64,000 nt of DNA from Craterostigma plantagineum (taxonomy: Eukaryota; Streptophyta; Magnoliopsida; Lamiales; Linderniaceae), in contig JAPQWV010000357.1 in assembly GCA_027422505.1 (NCBI GenBank), forward strand, positions 248,001 to 312,000, read 5' to 3'. Both the position numbers and the translations under genes were made by a program. The notes beneath the pieces were generated by a model, which did no database searches, was not told where the DNA came from, and was given only the letters and a program-made list of their open reading frames with translations. Below, in pieces: positions 44,701 through 56,180 of the stretch; the first letter of the stretch is position 1; each line of letters starts with the position of its first letter.

Positions 44701-46457
44701 CACCACTAATCTGATCAACCGGATGTGCTTGGGTCCATTTTCGCTCATGAGGTGGTGCAGAGCTAGACGCATCGGTCATTTACGGACTGAGAAATGATTT
44801 CAGATTGTTCATGAGGTTGAGGTAAGTCAGATTCTGCATGTGGAAGTGATTCTGATGAGACTTCCTCATTTACTGTTGTAGGTTCATCATTGATTATGGT
44901 AATTCTGAATCAGGTAAGGTAGGGACATTGGAAGAGCTTGGTATACCGGCCTCGTTGAGTGGGGGGTCCACTAACGGTGTTGCTATAATGTTTTCTGACC
45001 GATATACGGGCTCAAAGAGAGAGTCCAAATCTTCCAACTTAAGTTTCAGTGTTTCTTCAGACGTTGAAAAAGAAGTTGTTGCCATCTTCTGTTGGTTTTG
45101 TGCCAACACACCAGTGTATGCGGGTTCTGAACTGTCGTATTTAGAAGCCATCGGGTTTGGTACGGGTCCTGAACCGAGCTGTGCAGGAGCCATATCTGCC
45201 ACTTCGTGGAAAGTGACGTTGTAGCTTTTTTAATTGATCGGTTGGACTTGATGTAAACTCGATACGCCTTTGACGTGATGAATACCCAACGAATGTGGCT
45301 TCGAATGCTTTAGGGTCGAACTTAGCATGTTGCTCTCTGTCATTCGCCACAAAGACTTGCACCCGAAGACCTTGAAGAATGAGATATTGGGTACTCGCTT
45401 ATTTATTATTTCGTACGGAGTCTTATCAAAGTGCTTGTGAAGCACAGTCCTGTTCTGAGTGATACAGGCGGCATTTACTGCTTCAGCCCAAAGAAAAGAG
45501 ACCGGAATGGATCAGCATTGTACGGGCGGCCTCTACTAGAATCCTATTCTTCCTTTCAACCCCGTTCTGTTGAGGGGTCGTGGCGGCTGAGAATTGCTGA
45601 TTAATGCCAACTTTCTGATAAAATTCACTGAGATACTTGTTCTTGAAATTAGTTTCGTTGTCCGTTCGGATGACTTGGATGGATAGTTGCAGCAAATTCT
45701 GAGTAGTGTGCACGAATTAACTATAAAGTCCCTTGTCTCATCTTTAGTTCGGAGGAACATCGTCCATGTGTAGCGGGATTAATCATCAACGATAACTAGT
45801 ACGTACTTTCGCCCCCTAATGCTCTGTGTCTGCATAGATCCACAGAGATCCATATGTAGCAATTCCAACGACGTGAAGTTGAGGCAACTAGTTTAACATG
45901 ATGAGATGCTCGCTTCATCTTTCCTAATTGACATACCGAACACTGATGCTCTTTTGTAGAATAACTGTTGGTAGACTGTGAACCAACTCTTTCGTTGATA
46001 ATCATTGAAGAGCTTTGATGTTTAGATGAGACACACGTTGATGCCATTAGTTGTTCTTCTGAATTGTAATCTGGGAGATGAGGCAAACAGCTATCGTAGT
46101 CCGCACAGACGTCAGATTGATCATGTAAAGATTAGATTTCCGAAGTCCTTGCAGGAGTTCTTTGTTCTGACTGTCCAATATTCTGCACCGGTCAGCATGA
46201 AAGACCACCTGGAAGCCTTTGTCACAGAATTGGCCTATGCTGAACAAGTTATGGCAGAGACCTTCGACGTAAGAGACATCTTTTATCGTCAGATTTTCCA
46301 GAATGATGTCGCCGAATCCTAGTATGGGGGCTGAGTCGTTGTTTCCGAATCTGACTTTTCCATTCGGTCTGTCTTTATAGTTGCTCAGCAGCTCTTGTAT
46401 TCCCGTCATGTGTGTGGAGCAACCAGAGTCGACGTACCGCATATGATGGATCTGCAA
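44701..46457 (-). pseudogene. E3 protease and integrase
   Basis: 46457-46047: HHMRYVDSGCSTHMTGIQ (protease active site intact), KDRPNGKVRFGNNDSAPILG and VEGLCHNLFSIGQFC. 46086-45796: zinc-binding part with HQCSVCQLGKMKRASHH. 45713-45483: integrase core end, VIRTDNETNFKNKYLSEFYQ, and a Glu-region relic (ERKNRILVEAARTMLIHSG). 45445-45141: GCK then the VGYSS block; 45202-44894: acidic linker. Many frame breaks. Confidence 0.8.
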
Positions 46458-46852
46458 AAATAATTATAGCGCTTAGGTACCCACTTATAAATGGGTCCTC
46501 GTGGATTAGCAGATTTAGTCTTAGGTTCAGATAATGTTCCTAAGTTATCACTTTTGGCGACTTTAGCAACCCAAACCATCTTTAAAGATGTGGATTTAGT
46601 TTTGCCTGTGGTAGGAGCCTTGGCCTTTTTTGCTTTCGTCTTCTTAGGCGGAGTCTTAGGAACCCATTTGGATTGAACCTGGCAGGGAAGGTTAATTTCA
46701 GCACGAACAAATGCTTTGGTAGGCTTGATCAAGGAAAAGATCTTCTCATTGGATAGTCTCCTAAGGTGTTTGGTGGATTCAATCTTAGCGGGATACCTTA
46801 GGTGAGAACAAGCATGTATAGCGCCATATGCTTTCTTAATGGCTGTATCTTG
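46458..46852 (-). pseudogene. E3 gag tail, cut by E6
   Basis: 46732-46406: KAFVRAEINLPCQVQSKWVP, KTPPKKTKAKKAKAPTTGKT and the final GPIYKWVPK, the C-terminal end of the Sirevirus-type gag just before the protease. The sequence is interrupted at 46852 by the E6 3' LTR; TCTTG (46848-46852) is the likely TSD, with the partner outside the window. Confidence 0.75.
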
Positions 46853-47211
46853 TGTTAGGACCCTGGATATCCAACCTAGATCGAATTTACAAGAATCAAA
46901 TAGTAAATCTGAGAATTTCGAACACTTCCGCTTGAGATTTACCTAAGTTGAGGTTTGAGAGAGAAATGACGTTGAAGAACACAAAGGCGCTAAAATCTCT
47001 CTAAAATTTCCAATTCTAATTTTTCTATCTGAAAACCATACAAAGCGCACTCCTAATTTTTGTAGGAGTTCACTTATATATACCACCTATTGTGGTATAT
47101 TTACATAAGTAGTCCTACAAAATGACTAATTATAGTTCAGTCCAAGACTACTAACTTGCATAACAAGACACGATAACTATATTAATTGAATACAATAAAA
47201 TAGTTTCAACA
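46853..47211 (-). repeat. E6 3' LTR
   Basis: 359 bp, TGTTAGGACCCTGGATATCC...TTTCAACA. Closer in its first 30 bases to the E2 LTR (CTAGATTATCCAACC) than to E1/E3/E5. Confidence 0.82.
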
Positions 47212-47224
47212 ATCTCCCCCTTTG
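47212..47224 (-). other. E6 polypurine tract
   Basis: ATCTCCCCCTTTG next to the LTR; AAAGGGGGAGAT on the minus strand. Confidence 0.85.
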
Positions 47225-47900
47225 TATTCAATTCCAATATAGTGCGGGTTATCTTCGTCTTGCAAATGAAAGAGTCCTCGAGTCCTTGCAATCTCCTCTT
47301 TTAGAATATCTTCAAGCTCATCTGGTCTTCTAGGCATCGGCTTTTTCTTCGAGTCTTCCTTTGAAGTCCTTTTCCTAAATGTCGTAAGATGTACGAAGTA
47401 TTCCTGTCGGATTTAGAAAGTCCGCGTTCCATCTCTCCCGTTGAAAGCACACGAAACTCGAAACTCCCCCTATTTGGGTCAACCTTGTGTTGAGATCGGG
47501 GAATCCGATGTGAGGTTTGGAGAGGTGAACACTGTTGGCAACTTCGATCATTGATGCAGTGAACACAGTTGGCAACTTAGGTCCTTGATGTAGCGGACAC
47601 GGTTGGCAACTTCAGTCCTGGACGATGCTTGAATCATGTGTCGTTCTGTCCTCGGACCTTGCTTCTTCTTCCGGAAGCAAGGGGCATGAGAAAGTCGAGG
47701 AGAGGGCTCGGGGCTTAGCCATCTTCTCCAATTCGCCAAATTCGTCTTCTCCGAATGGAAGTTGTCTGGTTCGGCCTCGAAGAAGCGTCTCTATTTCCAG
47801 AAGAAGGTAGGCCGTCTCTTTCTTTCGCTAAATCTTCGAGAGCAGAGTTGGAAGTGATGATTGGAAGATCTTCTTGAAAAGCGTCCACTTCACACACCTG
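47225..47900 (-). other. E6 region equivalent to E2 accessory remnants
   Basis: No intact ORF. GCGGGTTATCTTCGTC (47236) and the GTTGTCTGGTTCGGCCTCGA block (47760-47780) match E2 (5950, 6268-6290), showing that both pol-less elements share this 3' part. Around 47510-47610 an imperfect triplicate of TTGGCAACTT(C/A)G and GTCCTTGATG-type words is visible. Confidence 0.45.
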
Positions 47901-47904
47901 AAAT

Positions 47905-48165
47905 CACTAAAAAGCTCCCCCGAGGATTTAGTCGTTTAAAAAGATTCAAGGAGAGTTCATGATTCCAAAGTACACTCTAAAAGCGTAAACATGAATTATA
48001 ACAGTAAAAATTACTCCCCCTTAAATTCATATTACTCCCCCTCAATTCATGCTCATCAGAAACATATAACGGAGTAATTTCAAAATCTTAGAGTAATTTT
48101 TCATTTTATTTCCATTCTCCCCCTTAATTCATGATTTCGCCCACTAAGAATCATGACTCCCCATC
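47905..48165 (-). other. E6 multiple polypurine tracts
   Basis: CTCCCCCGAGG, ACTCCCCCTTAAATTC, ACTCCCCCTCAATTC and CTCCCCCTTAATTC in 260 bp (minus-strand purine tracts). Confidence 0.65.
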
Positions 48166-48566
48166 AAATAGTGTGCATATAGTGTTTAACAGTTATGCAA
48201 AGATATACATATTCACCAACATATGCATATGAGAATTTAACACATATGACACAACGAGTAGTAATGCATATAATCATTTCAGCATATCTGCATGAACTCC
48301 TAAACATGCATATGAAAATTTGCGTAACCATTTAAGTAAGAAATATTTCGCTGTTAAACAAGTTTGTGCCAATGCATGTGCAAATGCATGTGAAAATGTG
48401 CGAAATTTTTCATGCATATGAAAAAATGCAAAGTAAAACAAATGCAAAAATACAAAAAGATGCATGAAAAATATGCAAAGATAAAAAAAAGTAAAGAAAA
48501 ATTCGAAACAGGGCTATACGATTTTTATATGTATTATTATTAATTTTTCTTTTTTTTTTTAATTTT
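48166..48566. other. E6 non-coding, TGCATATG-rich
   Basis: AT-rich region with many ATGCATATG and GCATATGAAAA words (48250-48480) and a T-rich run at 48530-48565. No gene seen. E2 has similar GCATATTTAGA / ATGCATATT words at 10420-10490. Confidence 0.5.
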
Positions 48567-48696
48567 GGGGTCAGATTACGTCACTTTGATCATGTCCACG
48601 CAAAAATTTCACCGTCAAGTCATGTCGTCAAACTAAAGTCCTAAGTTCATAGAGTGATCCATTTCGACAACTCTCACGAGGTTCGCTCTAGCACTC
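48567..48696 (-). other. E6 copy of the conserved non-coding block
   Basis: GGGGTCAGATTACG ... CCGTCAAGTCATGTC ... GTGATCCATTTCGACAAC ... TTCGCTCTAGCACTC; counterpart of E3 22261-22414. Confidence 0.65.
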
Positions 48697-48989
48697 AATT
48701 ATTTTTATCATGGGATTTATATACTATATATATCACTCACGTCAACACAAGCAAAATTATATCAATTAACCTGCTATCAATGCGCTTTTAATCATTTCAC
48801 CGAGCGAGAGACAGTCGATTCGGAATCAAAGGGACTTAGGGATTTTATATTTTGGTTCTGACTTAGAAGGAAGGAAAAGATTTAGGAATGGACTAAAATA
48901 TTCTTCCTTTTCTTCGTCGTCCTCTTCACCGGCACTTTCTTTTTCATCCTTAAACTTTTTCATATTATTCTACACTTGCTCAAGCTGAA

Positions 48990-49300
48990 GCTCCGCTTAT
49001 CTACGAGGCTGAGAGATTATCTAAGGCGGAGTTCTTCTTGTTGGTTCTTGGGTCGATACCTTGCTTCTCTTCTTTTAATCCCTAAAAAGGTTTCAAAGAT
49101 TATCGATTTGGAGAAGTTCACAGTTATGGAATTCGAACCCAAGGCCGTGCTCCTCTTCTCATTTTCTCAATATGAGACCGGATTATCGTTGGAGAAGTTC
49201 AGTTCGTGGTGCTCCTCTTCCAGCCGTTCTGACGAGTGTACGAGATTATCGAAGGAGAAGTTCACAGCAAGATCCATGCCTCTTCTTATGATGTCTAGAA
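48990..49300. repeat. E6 degenerate internal repeat
   Basis: Four imperfect copies of GATTATCGAAGGAGAAGTTC (near 49013, 49098, 49181, 49242; spacing about 85, 83 and 61 bp), each followed by CT-rich sequence with CTCCTCTTC. A 125-codon plus-strand frame across it is a by-product of the repeat. Confidence 0.6.
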
Positions 49301-50229
49301 GATTTCAATTAATTAGGAAGGCAGGTTCTTTTGGACTATTGGTTGTGCGTTGAGCATTCCTCATGTGCGTTTTCCACCTTCTTTTGTCATCATTTTCTTC
49401 TTTTTGTTTCGTCGCCTTTTTCTCCCCCTCCTTTTCTCGTTTATGCAACCCTCCGAAATTTATGAATTACGGTTGAAAGCTTGATCGGGATACAAATGAA
49501 GAAAAGGATATCGGAGAAGGCTCAAAGGGATGACTAGAGGAATAATTTCAAGGATGATATTTTGATTTAGCCAAGTGAGGAATTTTCCTGCGTGCCCTAA
49601 CCATTTTCCCAACAATCTTACACAAGGCGAGTATGAGGCCAAGAAATACAAGTTAAGACAAGCATTTGATGTGTGACTCGCTCAAGGATAAATCCCGAAA
49701 AAATAATGACGCTTCAAAATCTCACATATATGATGTAGCTTTGTGTCTAGTGGAACAAACGAGTGACCTTTAGACAAGAGAATGCGACTAGACAGACAAT
49801 ATTAAGCAAATAACCAGTCATATATCAAGGAAAGATTTTTGTGAACAAATCAAAGTAGATCGAGTAATCGTCACTCCACATTTTTTCGTTGTTTTTGTTT
49901 TATTTGGTTTGTCAAAACAATGCAAAAAAGAAACTATGTGTGTGTTTTTTTTTAATTAAAAACATGAACATGATATGAGAACAGAGGGAAAGAAACAAAG
50001 TAAAAATGCATGACTGATTTTTTTATTTATTTTTTTTTTTACTGGAACTAAATGCGGAAAAATGCATGATAGAATTTTTCAAAAACATTTGGCATTTAAC
50101 ATTTCAGCTCAGATGCATAATGTACCAAATTGTAATCCGTAGAGAATTAATAGTGACTCATCCCAAAATTTTAGCACTTTTAAAACAAATGAGTAAGGAA
50201 TTTTGTCGCCGAGTTTGTCGCTTAGGTAG
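49301..50229. other. E6 spacer, non-coding
   Basis: No gene. 49340-49900 is homologous to the E3 spacer right of E5 (42488-43010), including GCGTTGAGCATTCCTCATG and GTGTGACTCGCTCAAG. 49880-50110 is low-complexity A/T-rich. Confidence 0.6.
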
Positions 50230-50378
50230 GGATTTGTTGTAATTGTTCTGCCGCTCGCCCTTGATCATGTATGTGGAGCAACTATCATTGAAGTACTATA
50301 CATGAGGGAAATCTGCAATACTACCGGGACTTCGGTACCCATTGTCGTATGGGTCCTCCCTTATTACCAGAAAACGTG
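50230..50378 (-). pseudogene. E6 ruined protease start
   Basis: The minus strand reads HV-stop-YFNDSCSTYMIKG, where homologues have HVWY.DSGCSTHMTG: Trp became a stop and the catalytic Asp-Ser-Gly is changed. Pol-like sequence ends here, at the same point as in E2. Confidence 0.65.
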
Positions 50379-51949
50379 TTAGTCGTAATTCGTGTAATTA
50401 GATTGTGAGCCTAAGTTGGTCGAAGATGTAGTCTTAGGAGTCCATATTTGACTAGGGCTTTGTGACTTGATATCCGACTTAGGAATCCATTTTTGCTTGA
50501 TTTTACACGGATAAGTAATTCTAGCATGTGAATATGTGTTCCTAGATTGTGTACTTGTAAAGGTCTTCTCAGTACCTAGTCGTAATAAATGCTTTTCGGA
50601 ACGAATATTGACAGGATACTTCATGTAAGAATACGAGCAAATAGAGTGATAAGCATGTAAAGTAGAAGTGTCGTAATTCCTACTTGGAGAATGCACATTT
50701 TTCACATGAGAATAAGAATTTCGAAAATTATGTTCAAGTCTAGGCTTTTTAAGTGAAAAGTTAGTAGAATCATTTGAAACACACGATGAAGTTGCGCTAG
50801 AACTTGAATTATTTTCGTGAAAGATTTTCTTGGTGGAGGAAGAGCCACTTTCAAAGTTTGTACTTCTAAAATTGATAGGCTTTAACGAACATGTAGAAGT
50901 AACGGCTTTAGAAATTGGAGTATTTGATCTATTGGCGCTCAAAGCCTCTTTCTCTTTCTTAACCTGCTTAAAAATTAACTTTTCTTGTGAGGAAGCTTTG
51001 AGATTAGATATTTCCAATAAAAGCGCATTCTATTCCGCTTCAAAATTCTTTCTTTCCGTTTCTAATGTAGAATTTAAGTCCTATATTTTCTTAAGAATAG
51101 GAGGTATATCCACGGAAGAAGAATTTTCAGAATGACGAGATAGGGCTTCCTTGGTCTTAGAAATCGCAAGAAGATTTTCTAATTGATTAATCTTATAATA
51201 GAGCTTCCCACATTCTTCTCTTAAGAAAGTATAGTTATTTTGAGCAGTGCTCTTCTCTGCTTGACAGGCGTCTAGACTCTTTCTTAATTCACTAATCGTA
51301 GAACTGGATTTATCTATTTCGACTTCAAAACTAGTGACCTTTTTGCTCTCAACTTCTAGTCTACACTTAAGGAGACTTTTCTCGTCTAAATTCCTAAGTA
51401 GACACTTATGGTTGTTGTCTAGCCTATCCTCTAAATCATTAACTCCGAGCTATGCTTCTCTAACGAAATATGCTTAGCCTCGCTAAGATTTTAGCTCTTA
51501 ATTAGTTCATCTATTTTCGCACTAGAGCTACTAAGTTCTAATTCGAGACTAGCTATTTTCTCCTCAGACTTAGATAATTTATCTTCTAACTCTTTTGTAC
51601 TTTTCTGCTCATTTTTCATGTTAGCATACCTAATTTGTAAGGATTCTAACATGTTAAACAATGTAGAGTTAGGAATAACTACCTTCAGAGAAGACGTGGC
51701 TGCCTCTTCCTCGCTCGTTTTCTTCGACAAGTTCGCTTCAGAGGTATCCTCAACTCGAGCCATGAGAGCTAAATGGTTTGATTTATCTTCGTGATAGGCC
51801 ATCAAGTCGTAGCTCTCGTTTGGTTTAGGGCTAGAATTCTTTTCTTTGTTCTCCGAATTGGACGAGGACTTAGTCTTTGACACCTGTTTTCTTAGCATTT
51901 TTGTAATTAACTTTAATTGTTGTTCGAAGTCTTTTAAATCTTGATCCAT
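50379..51949 (-). pseudogene. gag: E6 gag, shortened
   Basis: 51949-51491 starts MDQDLKDFEQQLKLITKMLR and continues through a Ser/Lys/Asn-rich segment into a coiled coil (KNEQKSTKELEDKLSKSEEK, IASLELELSSSSAKIDELI). After stops, 51017-50379 (212 codons) gives the basic tail with KQKWIPKS and IWTPKT repeats. There is no capsid domain and no zinc knuckle. The Met at 51949 stands just inside the leader, so this may be a gag reduced to its coiled coil and tail rather than a random break. Confidence 0.7.
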
Positions 51950-51959
51950 TTTAATTTTC

Positions 51960-53690
51960 TTTTAATTTTTGTAGGTTGGATATTTTGATCGTTCACGTGT
52001 TATTTGGATTTTTTTATTTAATACTGATTAAAATATTTGGCCTTCAAAAGTTCAGTTTCGAAAAGATTTTGGTGTATAAAGTTTGTATTTACCAAAAACT
52101 TTTTCTGTAATGTGCCAATTTGAATATTACTGTTTTCGATCAAAAAAAATTATTTTCGAGTAAAATAAATTAATGTGTAAGGTACTGTTTTCGATCGAAA
52201 ATAGTTTTCGAGTAAAAGTTTTTTTTTGATGTATAAGGCACTGTTTTCGATTGTTAAGTTTTTCGACGAGGTACTGTTTTTAGAAACAGTGTTGAATTTC
52301 AAACAGTTACGTATAGTTTTACGATCGTAAATGTTTTGAGATTTGATAAAACGTCGTCGTTTTGAGACTTTAATATCAAAACCTTTAAAATCAAATTTTT
52401 CGATCGCAAAAGGTTTTGCGGACAAAAAACAAGTTTTGCGACGACAACCTGTAAAAACAACTAAACAAAAATTTGCGATCGTAAAATCACGTAAATGAGT
52501 TAGAAATCAATGAAAGTTCTGGTGTTAAATTGAAAATTTAGGACTACATCAGAACTTTCTGGACTAAATTGAAAATTATTAGGGATTGTAATATACCTGC
52601 AGGGACTAAAATAATATTTATGGGACAGAACGCAATTTGCCCTGTGTGTATGTGTATCTAACCATGATCGATCGAGAGATGAAGTCTGCGATCAAAAAAA
52701 TTTCGAACGATTTCTCGATCGTAAACTGTTCGCTACATGAGTTTTGCGATCGTAAATGTTTGTCGAGAACAGAATCCAGGTTTGAATAGATTTTTCGAGG
52801 ATAAAAAACTTATTTTTCGCTGTTGAACTATGAACAGAGGTGAGCTCCCAAGCGAACGCGAAGATAATGGCAGGTTTCTCGATCGAAAAAATAATCAAAA
52901 CGATTTATCGATCGAAATCCTTTCTTGAACAGTTTTGCGAGCGTTGACTGATTTCTCGCGTTGAACGGAATTCTCGAGCGAAGAACAGATATTTCAGATA
53001 ACAACTCTTTGAAGAACAGAGACCAACGAAAAAACAGTCGCAAGTCAAAAACCAACAAATTCTCGATCCAAACACAAAATTGTTCAAAATCAGTCTGGGT
53101 TATGGATCGAAATGAGCAGATTAACAGGAACGAACAATCGATTAAACACAAACTAAGCGAAATTAGTCGAATTGTTTTAAAAATTAGATTACTAACTTGA
53201 AGAACCGACGCGAACGAAAAATCAGAATTCTCGATCCGAATGCAAAATTGTTCGAATTCAGCTCGGATTATTGATCGAGACATGTAGATTAACGATTACG
53301 AACACTCAATTCATCCTGATAAGAGCAAAATCGGTCGAATTAAGACCAAATTTTGATTAATCTTCGAAATCGCGGGAAAATTTGTTCGATCGATTAGAAA
53401 TAGGCTCAGAACAGCGAGAAACACATAATTGAACCTTAAGAAAAGCAAATCAAGTCGAATTAAGAAGAATCAGATTGAATTTCTATGATGAACACTGTGA
53501 TGGACGATTTTTGCTCAATCTTCAAAAATCACTCAAATTCATGTTCCGATCAATCAAAATTCATCTCAGACATGTATAAAGGACTCGATCAAAGCCTAAA
53601 AACAGCAGATTCTATCAGATTTTTGAAGAATCAGTCCAATTTCATCGAAGAACAGTCCACGATAATGAAAAAAATCAGTTTAAAAAAAAA
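51960..53690 (-). repeat. E6 leader motif array (CGATCGTAAA / CGATCGAAA)
   Basis: About 1.7 kb of non-coding leader with recurrent GCGATCGTAAA, TTTTCGATCGAAAA, TTCTCGATCG, CGAGTAAAA and, on the right side, GAACAGTCCA and CAAAATTGTTC words. The 151-codon minus-strand frame at 53283-52828 is Phe/Ser/Arg-rich and shaped by the motifs; I do not accept it as a gene. Confidence 0.7.
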
Positions 53691-53697
53691 TTAAAAT

Positions 53698-56180
53698 TGT
53701 AAGACCCGTAAAATTCAATTACGGGATTTACGGTATTATTAAGAGTGAAAATAATTAATTAAGGGTATCGTTGAGCTAATTACGAATAAGAAGCTAGGAT
53801 TATGGGGGAAAATATTATTTCTGACGAATGATTTGAAATCGACGTGTGATATAATATTTTTATATGCTTATGCCCTTAAGTGACTTATGTGTCTATATGA
53901 TTTCATGCTACGTGATTTTATGAATTATGTGCAATGACTTGTGTGATTAAGTGATTAAATTTATGTGGGAAATTTCGAAACTTGGACCAAGAGAAATTGG
54001 GAGTATAGTGCTCGAAAATTTGGGTCATGACTTAAGGATGGAGATTTGGGCTATGAATTTATTAAAATTGGACTAGAAGCTTAACATTTGGCCCAACCCA
54101 TAACAAAACAATTAGGAGACAACTTTCCCTAAAATAAGGAAGACCACGTTAACTCTAACCTTCACCATCATGACTATGATAAAATATCTAATCCAAACAA
54201 CCCAAGCTTCACAACTCTAAAAACCATGGAACGTCCAAGTGAAAGAACAAGAGAAGAGCTGAGAAGATTTCCAACCCAAAGAACACCCCAAATAGCTTGG
54301 AAACTCGAGTAAGTAAGTAAAATCATCTCTCTAAGCTATTTCGGTTTGCCTAGGTGGAACTTGTTAACTAAATCACCTTGAGAACTAGGGGAAAATATGA
54401 TAATTCACGTGTACCATAGACGGCAGATTGGGTGTGAAGTTGTGACTGGGGGCTTTCTTGAGTTAGTAAGTATTGGGCACACTAACGTGTTCTTAAGACT
54501 TATAATCTTAGCATGAGATAATTTTCAGAGATGATTGAGCGTGTTAAGTAGAAGAAAAGTTTAGGACTTGAGATATTTTGGGGCTGAATGAAGTATGAGC
54601 TAAGTTTCGATCGACAAAAATTGTTTTGAGGTTTCGGGCGATTTAGGGACTAAAGGTTTAGGCAATTTTAAATTGAATAGGGTTTCGACCGAAACTATGC
54701 TATTACATAACTTTCGGCCGAAACTTAACACATTAGAGGAACACTTGGGCACGATAAATGGAGTTTCGATCGAAACTCGCCTAAATGGTTAGGAATTGAT
54801 CGAAACTAAGCCAATTGGAGATCGAATCGGGTGACGTGCTGATGACGTAAGCACACGGCGAAACTCAGCGTCGGGCGATTTCATGAAGTTTCGATCGAAA
54901 CTATCTCCATGCATAAGCAATCGATCGAGACTGGGTATTCAAATTATTAAATCGGGCGAAAGTGAAAAGGGACGTCACGACGATAGCGACGAAACCCTCA
55001 AAGCATGCATGTTTCGAGCGAAACCAAGGTGATGACGTCAGAGGACGGCGAAACTCACTCACACACACATGCACTTTCGGGCGAAACCAAGATGATGGCA
55101 TGCTGGCGTGAGACGCGGCGAAACTCATCCACGCATACGCACGGTTTCGGGCGAAACTGGGATGATGAAATGATGACGTCGAAACGCGGCGAAACACACG
55201 CAAATTGAGATTCAACCGGGCGAAACTAACCCATAGTAATCGAAATTAGAATTTGCGACAAATGAGTTTCGATCGAAACTAACTGGCAACTAGAACTTTC
55301 GAACGAAAGCAATTAGAGAACGAGTTTCGGGCGAAACTCATGAAAATTCGGAATATAATTGGATGAATTAAATCGGGCGAAACCTATTGAAACACATGAC
55401 TTTCGCCTAGCTTATCATGTTAGGAATTTCAATACTTCGACTTAGAATTATTTAAGGTTAGCAACGTAGGTGGGATCGAACCATTGGAGTTTCGATCGAA
55501 ACCTAACCCCAAAATTAGCACACTTTCGCCGAGAGGTATAGCTGGGATCGAAACTTAACTCTAATATAATGTGGTATAGAAATCAATTGACTTGGGAAAT
55601 TTAATAAGGCAAATCGAGTGATGTGAAGTCTAGGGAATTTATACAAGCCTAAATAACTAAGTATGACGAAAATTATTATTTCGATGAATTAGCTAAGGAA
55701 AGCAAAGTACTAACATCCTAACGCTTTTATTTTAAAAGGTCGTACATTAGGAGATTCACGGGGCAGTCCGCTAGATTAGCTTGGACGACAGGTAAGTGGA
55801 AATCAACTACGACACATAACTTATGTGCGCATGTCTTATGTGATTTCGTGCTTATGTGACTACGTGAACCTTGAATGATACGATTTATTTGTTACGCATG
55901 AGATATTATGACTTGTTTTGACGGTTATGCATGATGTCAAGGTATGCATATACTGACTTATTCGTGCGCATGATATTATGAAATGCATACACACACGAAC
56001 ATGGCATGAGCATTTGCACGCATATATAGTACGAAAGACATGAGGTACGAGCGTGCATAAGATCGCCTGTGAGCGATAGATATTCGCCGATGTTGGCGTC
56101 TGTGTCGACTCAATGAAGAGTCACGGCTCTTCTATGCGACCATGGCGATACGATGCTGATCGCGTGCGTGTACGTCAAGT
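53698..56180 (+). mobile_element. G3: gypsy LTR, truncated
   Basis: Starts TGTAAGACCCGTAAAATTC and shares TTACGGGATTTACGG and the first 100 bp layout with the G2 LTR, so it is a related gypsy family on the plus strand. It holds a motif array (54600-55560), then GGACGACAGGTAAGTGGAAA (matching G2 GGACGGCAGGTAAGTGGGA), then GC-richer sequence. No CGCTACA end or PBS follows; it is cut at about 56180 by Athila/Tat-like DNA. No gene. Confidence 0.7.
54600..55560 (+). repeat. G3 LTR motif array (TTTCGNNCGAAAC)
   Basis: About 16 dyad words with a variable 2-bp centre: AT (54762, 54890, 55267, 55490), GG (55075, 55145, 55326), CC (54690), GC (54713), AG (55010), AA (55299). They are separated by 20-100 bp of unrelated sequence that often contains CACACATGCA-type words. 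The last A/C of the arm is nearly constant. Confidence 0.88.

Larger units (their letters stand above)
42483..46852 (-). mobile_element. E3: Sirevirus-like copia, continued (pol part)
   Basis: Continues 15940-22414 beyond the nested E5. The right flank of E5 (TCTCAATGTTTGTTGTGAG, then GAGCATTCCTCGTGTGCG) matches the E6 sequence near 49345-49370, which places it in the pol-to-accessory-ORF spacer. Pol follows on the minus strand up to the gag tail, where E6 inserted. The 5' LTR and most of gag lie beyond the window. Confidence 0.75.
46853..53697 (-). mobile_element. E6: pol-less Sirevirus-like copia element, 5' end off window
   Basis: Minus-strand element with 3' LTR at 46853-47211. Interior on the minus strand: motif-rich leader (interrupted by G3), a shortened gag, a ruined protease start, then about 3 kb of non-coding sequence, PPT and LTR. 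It has the same architecture as E2, with no integrase, RT or RNase H. Its 5' LTR was not found before G3 at 53698 and must lie beyond the nested elements. Confidence 0.78.

Noticed and set aside
48976..49353. 125-codon plus-strand ORF
   Set aside because: Generated by a degenerate CT/GA-rich repeat in the E6 spacer and on the strand opposite to the element.
52828..53283. 151-codon minus-strand ORF in the E6 leader
   Set aside because: Phe/Ser/Arg-rich composition follows the TCGATCG and TTC motif array; no domain seen; the equivalent region of relatives is non-coding.
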